Assembly: GCA_033557835.1 (NCBI GenBank)
Contig: JAWQRO010000217.1
Span: 1-48,322, forward strand
From: Helochares maculicollis
Lineage: Eukaryota; Arthropoda; Insecta; Coleoptera; Hydrophilidae
Length of the DNA: 48,322 nt
Reading direction: 5' to 3'
Position 1 is the stretch's first letter. The number at the start of each line of letters is the position of its first letter. A program made the position numbers and the translations under genes. A model generated the notes under the pieces. It made no database searches, was not told where the DNA came from, and saw only the letters and a program-made list of their open reading frames with translations. Of this stretch, positions 1 to 9,241 are shown in pieces.

Positions 1-131
1 GAAAGATGGCAAAAGGTATTGGACCAAAATGGAGAATATATCATTTAATAAAATGTTTATACACTATAAAAAAATCGTGTTTCATTTTCACCAAAAAAAA
101 AACGAAATTACTTTCCGAACAACCCAATATT
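1..131 (+). mobile_element. 3' end of a mariner element (truncated by window edge)
   Basis: This stretch aligns by eye with the 3' end of the mariner at 7957-9239. It shares the terminal transposase phrase GATGGCAAAAGG, an AATGG-rich stretch, an AATAAA-like run, an A-rich spacer and a terminal repeat ending in AACCCAATA. The terminal repeat has diverged (TTCCGAACAACCC in place of TAGTTGCCAACCC), so this is an older or different copy. Only about 130 bases lie in the window and nothing here can encode a working transposase. The assignment rests on similarity to the second copy in this window. Confidence 0.8.
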
Positions 132-1082
132 GAGGGGATCAAACACTACTCTATGTTTGGGCCTTGAACTATCTTAAAATCCAATGATGTGAAACTATAT
201 AAAGTGTTCAAAGGAGTCATTATTCGTAATCTTAAATATTGTGCGCGTAGCGCGAGCACTGTTTTAAACTTAATCTCGTTGTTAAATTGAATAATATACA
301 AATTCTGAAGGTGTTTCTCTAACCGTGAAGACAACAATGTAGCTCTAGAAACTCGCTTGTGTATATCCCATAGCACATCATTTCAATTTTTTGACACAAT
401 TGCAGCTGGTTCCCTAACTTCCCAAATTTTTGCGTAAATTCTTCTGCATAATTGCCTTTGTCAATGTATTAGTAACAGCTGTATCTTCTTCTTTATAGAA
501 GCCTATTAAAACTCAAGAATTAAATCTTTAAGGTGCCTAAGTAATATTTTGTGGAACAATAGTCCCACAATCCTCACACAATCCAAATAAACCATCCAAG
601 AATACGAAAAACTGTCTGAAGTTGACGGTGAAACTACTGCATCTTTCTTTAACATCAAAGATAAACCAAGACTACTGATCACGAACTTTTCTGTTTGATT
701 TAAAATCCTGTGTATTTCCTTTATCCGCTATTGCTACGCTTCATATTTGACCCAATAATTTTTATTTTATAATTTAACCAAATTTTAATTAATTTTTCCC
801 ACTTATATTCGAAATGCGTGCAATCGCTGTCCCCAAAAAAATTGAATCAAAATCTAAAAGACTGAAGAACGATATTGCCACATATCCTTGCTTTTTCGTA
901 GAAATAACCGAATTTTTTGTTCTTGTCATAAAACGCAGTAAATAATAATATGCACCATTGCACTGTTTACATTGTAATCCCGTATCAAAATTTTGTGCTT
1001 CATATGAAGACAGCAAACACATATACCCAATTTTTTTACTGCTTGTAATATTTCTAATTCACTAAAGCCAAAAAAGGGTATA
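132..1082. other. AT-rich stretch without a recognised gene
   Basis: I see no recognisable gene. Short open frames occur on the minus strand (for example 146-376 and 789-1022), but they have no recognisable domain and the composition expected of chance frames. A small GC-rich palindrome (GTGCGCG, TAG spacer, CGCGAGCAC) lies at 241-259. Confidence 0.5.
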
Positions 1083-1668
1083 TTATTGCCTTTTCGTCAC
1101 TCGCGAAAAATTCGTTTCGTTGCTCCTTTTTACACTGAAAATTGAAGATCTGGATTCTGGACGTTCGTCAACTTCCCAAACGGATGACAGTGTCCAAAAA
1201 ATTGACAAGCTCGTGCGTAATAATCGTCGTTGAACCATTGACTAACTCGAAGAATTATTTGGAGTGAGCTGTAGCTCAATTTAACACATTTTATCGCATG
1301 ATTTTTTCATCACGAGATTTCCTCAGCTCACACTCCTTATCTATTCTAGTCGGCCACTTTTATGGCAAAAAATGGCATGGCTAGAGCCCCACCCACTCTT
1401 TTCACCCGATATAGCTCCCAGTGACTTGTTTTATTCCCACGGATGAAGAGGAATCTCAAGCAAAAGCGTTTTACCGACGAAGGCGCTTGTAAACATCACA
1501 GTAGATGAGTTTAAAAAATTATTCGAACAGTGGCAGACGAGATTTGACAAAGATATTGCAACTAAAAGAGATTACTTTGAAGGAGATCGAAGGAATTCTG
1601 TACAAAAGAATAAGTACACGGTTCAAAACCAATTTTTTTGGAAAGTTTGTGGGACTCCCTCCTGTATA
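1083..1668 (+). mobile_element. Internally deleted mariner-like element
   Basis: The conceptual translation is mariner-like in two blocks. At about 1147-1290 it reads SGRSSTSQTDDSVQKI followed by a helix-turn-helix segment with LEELFGVS and SSI. At about 1385-1600 it reads PLFSPDIAPSD, then FEQWQTRFDKDIATKRDYF and GDRR. The second block matches the region of the third catalytic aspartate (SPDxAPSD) and the C-terminal tail of mariner transposases. The central part with the first two catalytic aspartates is missing between the blocks, and several stops and frame changes interrupt the rest. A GTGGGACTCCCTCCTGTAT run at about 1649-1667 looks like a terminal-repeat remnant. This lineage is clearly different from the 7957-9239 element. 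Non-functional. Confidence 0.75.
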
Positions 1669-1760
1669 TTCGTATTAAAACAAGTCAATTGAATTGGCAT
1701 AGCTATGTAAAGCTACTTACTTCACATATTAATGAAATATTCAAATACTATTGAATTTGT

Positions 1761-1973
1761 TGAATCTGGCTCGAAGGATCAATGTTTTGTTAAATCTGGC
1801 TCGAAGGACCAATGATTTATTGTATCTGGTTCGAAAGACCTATGATTGTTATGATGTGTTTCTTGTGTCTGCCTCCTGTTGGAAGGACCAATGTTTTCTT
1901 TGATGATCTTTTTGTTTGCTGGTGTAAACTGAAGCTGGCTGCCTGCGCTTTAAGGACCAACGCTTTCTTATGA
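1761..1973. repeat. Short 30-bp tandem repeat with dispersed extra units
   Basis: Three adjacent units start near 1761, 1791 and 1821 and share the core ATCTGGCTCGAAGGACCAAT with a few substitutions, giving a 30-bp period. Further partial units (GGAAGGACCAATGTTTTCTT at about 1879, AAGGACCAACGCTTTCTTAT at about 1953) follow at irregular spacing. A 99-residue minus-strand frame (1817-2116) overlaps this array and is best explained by it. Confidence 0.75.
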
Positions 1974-2231
1974 GTTCGCTTTGCAGGGTGAAAAAATACC
2001 ACTTTGCTGCTGATATATTTAATGCACTGCCAACAAGGCTGATATCTACAAAACGACTGACTGTCGCCGGCTTGAACAGTATGCACCCTTACATGTGGGA
2101 GGGGGTGGCTACTCAAGGTGCGACATCTATCGTTCTTAATGACTAATTTGGTTTAACAGACCAGATGTGTCATCTTGGGCCAAACACCAGCGGTTTAGGT
2201 CTTCAATAACTACTCTGTTTCGTGACAATTA

Positions 2232-2711
2232 TTAAAAAACTTTCTTGTCGTGACAACAGAAAACGCATCCATGACAATAGATTTGGAGATGAGAAACAAG
2301 TTTGAGAAAAATCGTCACTCTCCTATCTGCAAGATTTTGGTCTTCCGTCATATGCTTGTCGTCATAAAAATTCAACCCCCAGTTATACCTCCTTTGGAAA
2401 ATAATCCTTTTGTTTGAAATTACGTCCAGTATGTACAAGGTTTCAAAACGAAAAGTAACATTCCGGTCTTGTTCGCACAAGTGTCCTCCCGCAACAACAC
2501 GCTGTATATCCAGAAGACGTGTCCTGTAATAATAAATTATTTCGAAACAGAAGCCTAAATCCCGCAACAAAACAAGTTCTAAAGCTGTTAGCTCTCCGCT
2601 ATTGAACTTTTGTTCATAGTTGATTCTTCCCACTTCTTTCGGAGGTTTTCCCCAGTCCCTCACGGCCATTTGTTTCTTTTTTTCCTCGCAACTTATAGTA
2701 AGGGAATGCAC
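2232..2711 (-). CDS. Orphan ORF, 159 residues, unknown function
   Basis: This uninterrupted minus-strand frame of 159 residues starts at ATG (2711) and is long for such AT-rich surroundings. The product has a charged N-terminus (SCEEKKKQMAVRDWGKPPKEVG), a helical middle (GELTALELVLLRDLGF) and a C-terminus ending in a Cys/His-rich stretch (YCHGCVFCCHDKK). I see no signal peptide, membrane helix or known domain. It sits among mariner debris and minisatellites, so it could be part of an uncharacterised transposon, an exon of a lineage-specific gene, or chance. No obvious promoter or splice sites were identified. Function is unknown and even coding status is uncertain. Confidence 0.35.
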   Translation of the reverse strand: MHSLTISCEEKKKQMAVRDWGKPPKEVGRINYEQKFNSGELTALELVLLRDLGFCFEIIYYYRTRLLDIQRVVAGGHLCEQDRNVTFRFETLYILDVISNKRIIFQRRYNWGLNFYDDKHMTEDQNLADRRVTIFLKLVSHLQIYCHGCVFCCHDKKVF

Positions 2712-2954
2712 TTTGTTATCCGAAATTAGGTCCTTAGATAAACATTAAGAATTTAACAAATGAATGAGGGAGATTTGTCTGGTAAAGAATGCGAAAATTG
2801 GACTGGGATTCGGCGTCAACATCGCAGCTGGCCGCGCAAGTGAAAATAAAAACTGCGGCAAAACATGCCACTTCCTACTGGGAGATATAACGCTTAGCCT
2901 TTATTTAAAGTTAAACGAAGCCGAGTGCTGCCCTCTAACTATTTTATAACACAT

Positions 2955-3290
2955 TTCTTTATTTTGCAACGCTCTATTTTGCGTCCCTCTATTTTGCGTC
3001 ACGCTATTTTGCGGCGTTCTATTTTTCGTCGCTCTATTTGGAGCCTCTTTTTTTTGCGTCACTTTATTTTTCGTCGATCTATTTTGCGTCTCCGTATTTT
3101 GTATCGCTTTATTTTACGTTGCTCTAGTTTGGTCACTCTATTTATCATGGATGAATTTTGCGTTGCTCTATTTTGCGTCGCTCTATTTTGCATCGCGCAA
3201 TTTTCCGTGACTCTATTTTACGTCTCTCTATTTTACAGCGCCCTGTTTTGCGTCTCTCTTTTATTTTACTCAATTTTGTATAACTCTTTA
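2955..3290. repeat. 15-bp minisatellite (GCTCTATTTTGCGTC)n
   Basis: About twenty degenerate units of a 15-bp motif, CTCTATTTTGCGTCG, run through this interval with substitutions and a few small indels. Because the period is a multiple of three, every frame that lacks a stop becomes a repetitive peptide. That explains the open frame at 2925-3344, which reads as R-S-I-L-R-type pentapeptide repeats. It has no other coding signal, so I treat the locus as a minisatellite and not a gene. Confidence 0.88.
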
Positions 3291-4020
3291 TTTTGTCACT
3301 TGTTATATTACTTCATTCATCGTCCTGCATCACTCTGTTTTTAAAGTCTCACTTTTGTATGAGTCTTAATAGTGTCAGCGGCTGAGAAAAATCGGCGGCG
3401 GTTAACGACGGTTAGGGGCACGTAACACCAAACTGCCTTTTGTTTAAAGTAAAATATGGAGAAGGGGAGCAAGGGATCGGCTGACAAAAGACCATAATTT
3501 CAACCGGAGAATTATAAGGCACCAAAATACCGGCCGGAAAACAAATAATCACGGTGTAAGTATTATAGGTGCAATGCATCAAGTTTACGGTGACCTAAAC
3601 GACTTGGGGTAAGGGATGAATAGTTTGGAACATGAAGCGTTTAGTCAACTCGCATCAGGAGCACGCGATGTCCTCATTAATACCTTTTCTTATTCTACAG
3701 ATATCACTACTTACTAGACGTTTTACCACTATAATCGGTGCTGGGTTGTAATTGTACCGACTTGGAAGTTTGCACCGCTATACTACAGGCAATAAACAAC
3801 TGATGAAAATTGTTTGATTAGTTGAAGTTTAGTGCTTTTTGCGGAGGAGGGAAGGAAGAGGTAATAGGAAGACTTCTGATGAATTTAAATTTAGAACAGA
3901 TTTGATTTCGCCTGTGATAATTGGACCAAGTTGGCAGAATGTGACATCATCTGGTTCAGCATCTGACTTATTATAATAGATATATCAAGTTCAAATTTGG
4001 GCATGTCTTGAAAGTCACAA
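3291..4020. other. Intergenic, no gene recognised
   Basis: Nothing here can be assigned. It has mixed composition with a GC-richer patch at about 3375-3430 (GGCGGCGGTTAACGACGG), no open frame of note and no recognisable transposon motif. Confidence 0.4.
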
Positions 4021-4027
4021 GAAATCT

Positions 4028-4085
4028 AGAGTGTCTCTACTCAACGTTCCCGTATAAATATATAGTATAAAAGTACAATATAAAG
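4028..4085 (+). repeat. 5'-end fragment of dispersed repeat family A
   Basis: The sequence around GAGTGTCTCTACTCAACG followed by TATAAATATATAGTATAAAAGTA matches the starts of two other repeats in this window, at about 27151 and 30305. The shared core GAGTGTCTCCACTC can fold into a small hairpin (GAGTG, TCTC loop, CACTC). Only the first roughly 60 bases are clearly shared. Confidence 0.6.
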
Positions 4086-5160
4086 TTACAAATTACGGCT
4101 TCAGGATAATCAAATCAAAACTTTGGAACTATAACGAAACTGCATGTTTAATCAGTCATGCCGACTGTAATCGTCAAAGCATCTAGTTGGAAATTTTAAA
4201 GTTTCAAGCAGGCTGTTGCGGCTACTCAAAAAATCCGGATTTAATACAGACGTTCATTGTAACTATCGGAATATATGAAGGCCAACGCGTGGAATTAAAT
4301 GCTAAATATTAAAAGTTCTAGGACAGTTCAGGGCTAAAAATTAATAAGACAAGAAATGAAAATACAAAATGAAATCTGAATTAAAAGAACTCTGAATAAA
4401 ATATTGAAACTATTACGGCTAAACACTTCTGATTGAAGAATGAAAACTCTAAAACTGCCGCATAAGTCGTCAAAGTCAAAATATTAAGGCCACAGCTTAA
4501 AAATCTTCGATGAAATGAAAATAAAACATTTGAGATGAAACACCTTGGACAATCATTCAAGATTGTTAGCTTCGAAACTTATAAGAGTAATAGTTGAGGT
4601 AACAGAATTCCAACCAATACAGTAAAAACAGAAATTTACACAAATTAATCTCCAGACTAAAAGTATCACTGTTAATTGATATTTAAAGATAGAAAATCAA
4701 GCTGTTTTTTAAAAAACTGTAAACAAAAACTTCAAATAAATAGTACATCTGCAACGCTCGTTCGAGCTTGTTAAAAATAAAACCAAGAAAGCCCTATTTT
4801 CTTGTATATTCTTCCTGCATGGCAATTTAAAACTTTTAACACATTTCATATTTTTCTTGATATTTTATGTCCATTTGTATTTATTCTAATTTTCTCTTAC
4901 AACTTTTTGATTTATGTTAAAAGTGATTGCTTCCGTCTTAAAATGTTCCTCATAAATTCTCACATTCTTAATTGTACCAATCCAAAATGTGTCTTTCCTC
5001 ATGAGTGTTGGGAAATTACAAAAAATCGTCGAAAATGCACTAAAAGCAAACTGATTAATCAAGAAATTCGTCGAAATTATTGTGCGACTGAAGTCAGATT
5101 GATGGAAATAAATAATAAAATTAAATACGTCCAAAAAAGCCGGAATTTCAAAAATTAAAG
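4086..5160. other. AT-rich sequence without a supported gene
   Basis: The 118-residue plus-strand frame at 4802-5158 and its 96-residue antisense partner overlap almost completely. They have no recognisable domain, lie in low-complexity AT-rich sequence, and are not supported as genes. The rest is A-rich unique-looking sequence. Confidence 0.4.
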
Positions 5161-5175
5161 TCAGAAAAATTGGCA

Positions 5176-5395
5176 CAAATGCCAGAAATATTTACCGACC
5201 ACTCTCAGAGAGTGGTTCGGTTCTGCGGCTGTGGCCATGTGTTCCATAAAAGTACTTATTGATAAACATTTCCTTTATTTGCTACTATGATGACTCGTAA
5301 ATCGTCTTCCTTCTTCCTCGGTGAATAAGACTGCAATCACAAGTCTCAGCACGAATGCTAGAAATATTCACCGACCATTCTCAGAGAGAGCAAAA
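5176..5395. repeat. Direct repeat pair with a palindromic core
   Basis: Two copies of a roughly 40-bp motif, at about 5176-5217 and 5352-5393, share ATGCYAGAAATATTYACCGACCAYTCTCAGAGAG. In the first copy the end forms a perfect 8-bp hairpin, ACCACTCT-CAG-AGAGTGGT. The second copy has lost the closing arm. The spacing is about 175 bp. Confidence 0.65.
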
Positions 5396-5460
5396 ATGTT
5401 TAGAAAGGAATCAGCTGCACTCAAAACGGCATCGAATATTTTCAACAAGATTCCTTTATC

Positions 5461-5570
5461 ATCGGCGTTCGGGTTGAGTATTAGAAATTAATTTTGCAAC
5501 ACCCTGTATTATATACAGGATATTGCAGAATTAATTTCCAATACTCAATCCACATGTTCAGAACGCCGAT
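5461..5570. repeat. 110-bp near-perfect inverted repeat
   Basis: The two arms, 5461-5511 and 5513-5570, are near reverse complements and meet at a TATATA-like centre. Each outer end is ATCGGCGTTC, and each inner end carries an ACACCCTGTAT/ATACAGGATAT-like tract next to the centre. One arm has about eight extra bases. The inner motif resembles the ends of some mariner/Tc1 elements, so this may be a palindromic MITE or a pair of fused terminal repeats. Confidence 0.8.
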
Positions 5571-5685
5571 GTGACCACGACCTGGTATTTTCTAAGTATA
5601 AATGAAAATGTTGAAAATTTTGCTATTTTGGGACTCCTAGCATAATTGACATTATGCCGATAAACCATGCTGGCTTAAAGAATAT

Positions 5686-6222
5686 TTTGCAGACACAACA
5701 GCCCCGTTATTGCTATAAAAATAACGGCATCACATGCAAACACGTCGTTAGATTCTTCAAAACCTCGAGATTGTTTTCATGAACACAAAACCGTCCTTAT
5801 CAAAGAGATACAGAAAAGAAACATAAACAACCATTAAAGTCAAACTTTATAGCTTCGCGTTTTTTCGAATCATTTAAAACAAGACGTGGCCTCGAAACAA
5901 GATCGCTTTGTATCGTCCGCCGCAAGAAAGACGATTACATTATACATCGCAAACAAACGTCACCTTTATCTTTATAAAATACGGGCATCACAATCAAAAC
6001 AATGCGTTAGATCTGTCATAATCACGAGATAAAATTATTTTGCAAACACAAAATCTTCCTAATAACATAAAGACAAAAAAAAAAGAATATAAGCAACCAT
6101 TTAAGTGAAATTTTATTCGAGCGCGTTGTTTTTTGAACTGGATATCGAACGGGACCTCGAAAGAATATCGCTTTATATTACCGCCGCAACAAGGGTGGTT
6201 ACATCATACCTCGTGAACTAAA
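5686..6222. repeat. Two-copy tandem repeat, period about 258 bp
   Basis: Unit 1 (about 5686-5943) and unit 2 (about 5944-6222) align from end to end with moderate divergence. Matching landmarks in order are GGCATCAC, GTTAGAT, CGAGAT, GAACACAAAA/CAAACACAAAA, AAACAACCAT/AAGCAACCAT, TCGCGTTTTTTCGAA/GCGCGTTGTTTTTTGAA, CCTCGAAA, ATCGCTTTRTAT and CCGCCGCAA. The period is set by the GGCAT landmark at 5726 and 5984. It may be two monomers of a longer satellite or an old local duplication. No coding potential is seen. Confidence 0.8.
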
Positions 6223-7110
6223 CAATAACTTACTTGACATTCTTTTTCGTTAATTCAATGGCTACTTAAATATGGTGGAATAGAGTCAATTTCTATCACA
6301 ATTAATAGTACAAATTCATGTTATTGCGACGACAGACTGATCCAACAGTCTCCTTTTATCGATAACACATGCATTACTTCTCTTGCGTCTGTGGTTGTCA
6401 ATTTTTTGCGCATTACGTTTTTGATGAACATCCGCTTTCATTTTTATCACCTTATTTACAATAAATTTGTGGATTTTCTTGTTTCGTGCTTACTAAATTT
6501 ATATGATTTACATATTAGTAAATATGTCTTTCTTTGCATAAGGCATAAAGAAATGTTTAGCAAACTTACGTAATAGTAAATAATGTATTAAAAACAATTT
6601 GAAATGAACGCTATCCGACCAAACATGTGGCGCTTATTTTTCCTCTCCGGTTGAAATTAACTTTTTTGGCTCGTCTTTATTGCTTTTCAACGAGGGTTTT
6701 ATTATTATTATTTCTTCAGTTTCGAGTCCAGATGCTTTAAGCGTAAACAAGAAGGTGATTCTTTGAAATACCGATTAAATTCGTCTGTCGTCGTTCGACC
6801 GACGACGTCATAGAGAATTCCAACAGTGCTTCTTAACATGTACATGTAATTAATATCTCGGTTACTAATTATGATTCAAAGTGCAAACAAAAAGCTATCG
6901 CTTATTATTTCTTATATCTACCACCCGTTTAAATATTGTAACTTAATTTTGAAACACCCTGAAAAAAAATGAAATTGATTCAAACGGGGTGGCAATAAAA
7001 TATATGTCTCAATTGCTTAAAGGATCACTATTATGGGGCACAAACATATGGCGATGGTTAGACCTAATATTTAGGCTTAGTCACTTTAAATTTTATAGAT
7101 TTTCCGATGG
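6223..7110. other. AT-rich intergenic sequence
   Basis: No gene is recognised. A short run AATTTTGAAACACCCTGAA at about 6943-6961 resembles the inner end of the inverted repeat at 5461-5570 and may be a solo terminal-repeat remnant. The 60-residue frame at 6391-6573 has no support. Confidence 0.4.
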
Positions 7111-7184
7111 CACAAAATGTCGACGTCGGTATTTAGTCAATGCAAAACCTTCATTTCATTGTACTTAGTATGCTTTCAAGTCAT

Positions 7185-7345
7185 CAGTTACTCAGACACA
7201 TACGTACACAAACAACATGCCAAAAATGGTCAAAATGGATTCAAGGGCACTCAAAACGTACAGATCCATCAAAATCTCGAGATCGAAATTTTTCATGATT
7301 CCAAAACTTTCCCTTTATTATTCTTCGATAATAATATAGAATGTA
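7185..7345 (+). repeat. 3'-end copy of dispersed repeat family A
   Basis: This stretch shares a characteristic tail with sequences at about 28130-28230 and 30920-31020: an ACACATACGTACACA run, CATGCCAAAAATGGTCAAA, a CTCAAAAC element, GATCCATCAAAATCTCGAG and TCGAAATTTTT. It ends in a pyrimidine-rich tract (ACTTTCCCTTT). The 118-residue frame at 7117-7473 is created by this repeat and is not regarded as a gene. Confidence 0.65.
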
Positions 7346-7956
7346 AACCCAATTATATATCCTCACATGGAATTGCTTTGAATACACAATTGTCAATGTC
7401 ACTTAAGTCACGTCAGAAAACAATTGTTACTTGTAGACTAATGATCAGATTGTCTAGAGATGTTCACTGGTGATAACTGAAGAGTGTTACTTCTTAAAAC
7501 TCGTATGAATTTATCATTAATAGCGCCACCTATGTATTATCCTACAGACTTTTAGCCAATGTTGTAATTTATGGCCGGTTGTGTCTCACAATTGACTTGT
7601 AATTTATTTTTCTAGTAGCATTTTCAGTAGATAGGGTGAATTTTGAAAATGCTCAAACTTTCCATCTAATTGGGTTTGGAATACCCTTTCTAGGTAGGTG
7701 ACAAAAGCCGAGGTTTGCTTTTAGTTGCTTAATTGCGAAAAATATTCGTTGGTTTCTGTTAGTGTCCATTCAAAGAGGTGCATGCCTTCGTTTTCAAAGT
7801 TCTTCTCAAAGATTTTCTACAGCATCATTAACTCTTGTCCTATCTGTTGGTGATCTTGGTTTTTGGCAACTTTTTTTTCGTTTTATTTAATTTCGTTTTT
7901 CTTACTTTTGTAGTCTTTACACAAGATCGTTGTATTTGGTCTGGTGAACTATTCTA

Positions 7957-7978
7957 TTGGGTTGGCAACTAAGTAATT
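7957..7978 (+). repeat. Mariner 5' terminal inverted repeat
   Basis: This is identical over 22 bases to the reverse complement of 9218-9239. A TA target duplication precedes it at 7955-7956. Confidence 0.95.
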
Positions 7979-8140
7979 GAGGATTTCACTCATAGATGGC
8001 TTCAGTTGAATTTTTAGGTTTGCAGACGTAGTACAAATGTAAAACACATTTTGTTATTTGATAGTTGGCAATTTAGCTGTCAATCAGTAAAAAATGTTTT
8101 TTGATCGGTTGCATAGTTTTCGCTTGGCCTTCGTTGAAAA

Positions 8141-9115
8141 ATGGAAAATCAAAAGGAACATTTTCGTCATATTTTCCTTTTTTATTTCCGCAAAGGGAAA
8201 AACGCATCGCAAGCTCATAAAAAGTTATGTGCTGTTTATGGAGATGAAGCCTTAAAAGAGTGGCAGTGCCAATATTGGTTTGCCAAATTTCGTACTAGTA
8301 ATTTTTCACTCGAAGATGAAAAACGCTCTGGTCGTCCAGTTGAAGTTGATGACGTCCTAATCAAAGCAATAATCGATTCGGATCGTCACAGTACAACACG
8401 TGAGATTGCAGAGGAGCTTCATGTATCACATTCATGCATTGAAAATCACTTAAGACAACTTGGCTATGTTCTAAAACTGGATACATCGGTTCCTCACGAA
8501 CTAAAAGAAACGCATATAACGCAACGCATTAACAGCTGCGATTTGCTAAAGAAAAGTAATGAAAATGATCCATTTTTAAAACGACTGATAATTGACAATG
8601 AAAAATGGGTTGTTTACAACAATATCAAGAGGAAAAGATCGTGGAGCAGGCCAGATGAACTAACTCAAACAACATCAAAAGCTGATATTCATCAAAAGAA
8701 GCTTTTGTTAACCGTTTGGTGGGATTACAAAGGAATTGTCTATTTTGAACTCTTACCACCCCAACCTAACGATCAATTCTGATGTCTACATTGAACAACT
8801 AACTAAATTAAACAATACAGTTGAAGAAAAGCAGCCCGAATTGACAAATCGAAAAAGTGTTGTATTCCATCATGACAATGCAAGGCCACATCTTTGGTCA
8901 CTCGGCAAAAATTATTGCAGCTTGGCTGGGATGTTTTGGCACATCCACCATATAGTCCAGACCTTGCTCCATCTGACTACTTTTTGTTTCGATCTTTACA
9001 AAACTCCTTGAATGGTAAAAATTCAATAATGATGATGGTGTCAAATCGTACCTGATTCAGTTTTTTGCTAATAAAAACCAGAAGTTTTATGAACGTGGAA
9101 TTATGATGTTGCCTT
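8141..9115 (+). pseudogene. Mariner transposase pseudogene
   Basis: A DD34D transposase would cut and rejoin the element at TA sites in the nucleus. The start is MENQKEHFRH at 8141, followed by two helix-turn-helix regions (residues about 10-110). The WVPHEL linker motif is changed to SVPHEL. The first catalytic aspartate is lost: the expected G-D-E-K-W reads D-N-E-K-W near residue 164. Frame is lost near 8762-8772, restored in another frame (NSDVYIEQLTKLNN), and lost again at about 8888 by a four-base deletion just after HDNARPH, which holds the second aspartate. PPYSPDLAPSDYFLF, with the third, follows in a third frame. A further one-base loss lies near 9020, and a TAA replaces a glutamate codon near 9115. 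It cannot make an active enzyme. Confidence 0.93.
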
Positions 9116-9217
9116 AAAGATGGCAAAAGGTTATTGAGCAAAATGGGCAATACATTACAGAATAAAGTTATTTAGTTCCATGAAAAAATTGTCTTTGATT
9201 TTCTAAAAAAACTCCCA

Positions 9218-9239
9218 AATTACTTAGTTGCCAACCCAA
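9218..9239 (-). repeat. Mariner 3' terminal inverted repeat
   Basis: This is the partner of the 5' repeat at 7957-7978. A TA target duplication follows it at 9240-9241. Confidence 0.95.
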
Positions 9240-9241
9240 TA

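Larger units (their letters stand above)
7957..9239 (+). mobile_element. Mariner element, mellifera subfamily, nearly full length but dead
   Basis: The element is bounded by terminal inverted repeats identical over 22 bases (7957-7978 and 9218-9239, beginning TTGGGTTGGCAACTAAGTAA). It is flanked by TA dinucleotides at 7955-7956 and 9240-9241, the expected mariner target duplication. At 1283 bp it is close to the usual 1.3 kb. The sequence closely resembles, from memory, the honeybee mariner Ammar1 type (mellifera subfamily). The single transposase gene inside is broken by frameshifts and substitutions, so it can move only with outside help. The intact ends suggest a fairly recent insertion compared with the other mariners here. 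Confidence 0.95.

Noticed and set aside
2925..3344. 139-residue plus-strand ORF
   Set aside because: It is produced by the 15-bp minisatellite; no start context, domain or composition of a real protein.
4802..5176. Overlapping sense and antisense frames of 118 and 96 residues
   Set aside because: They mirror each other in AT-rich DNA and have no recognisable domain or splice context.
7117..7473. 118-residue plus-strand ORF
   Set aside because: Most of it is the tail of repeat family A, which recurs in MFAP1 intron 1 and downstream.
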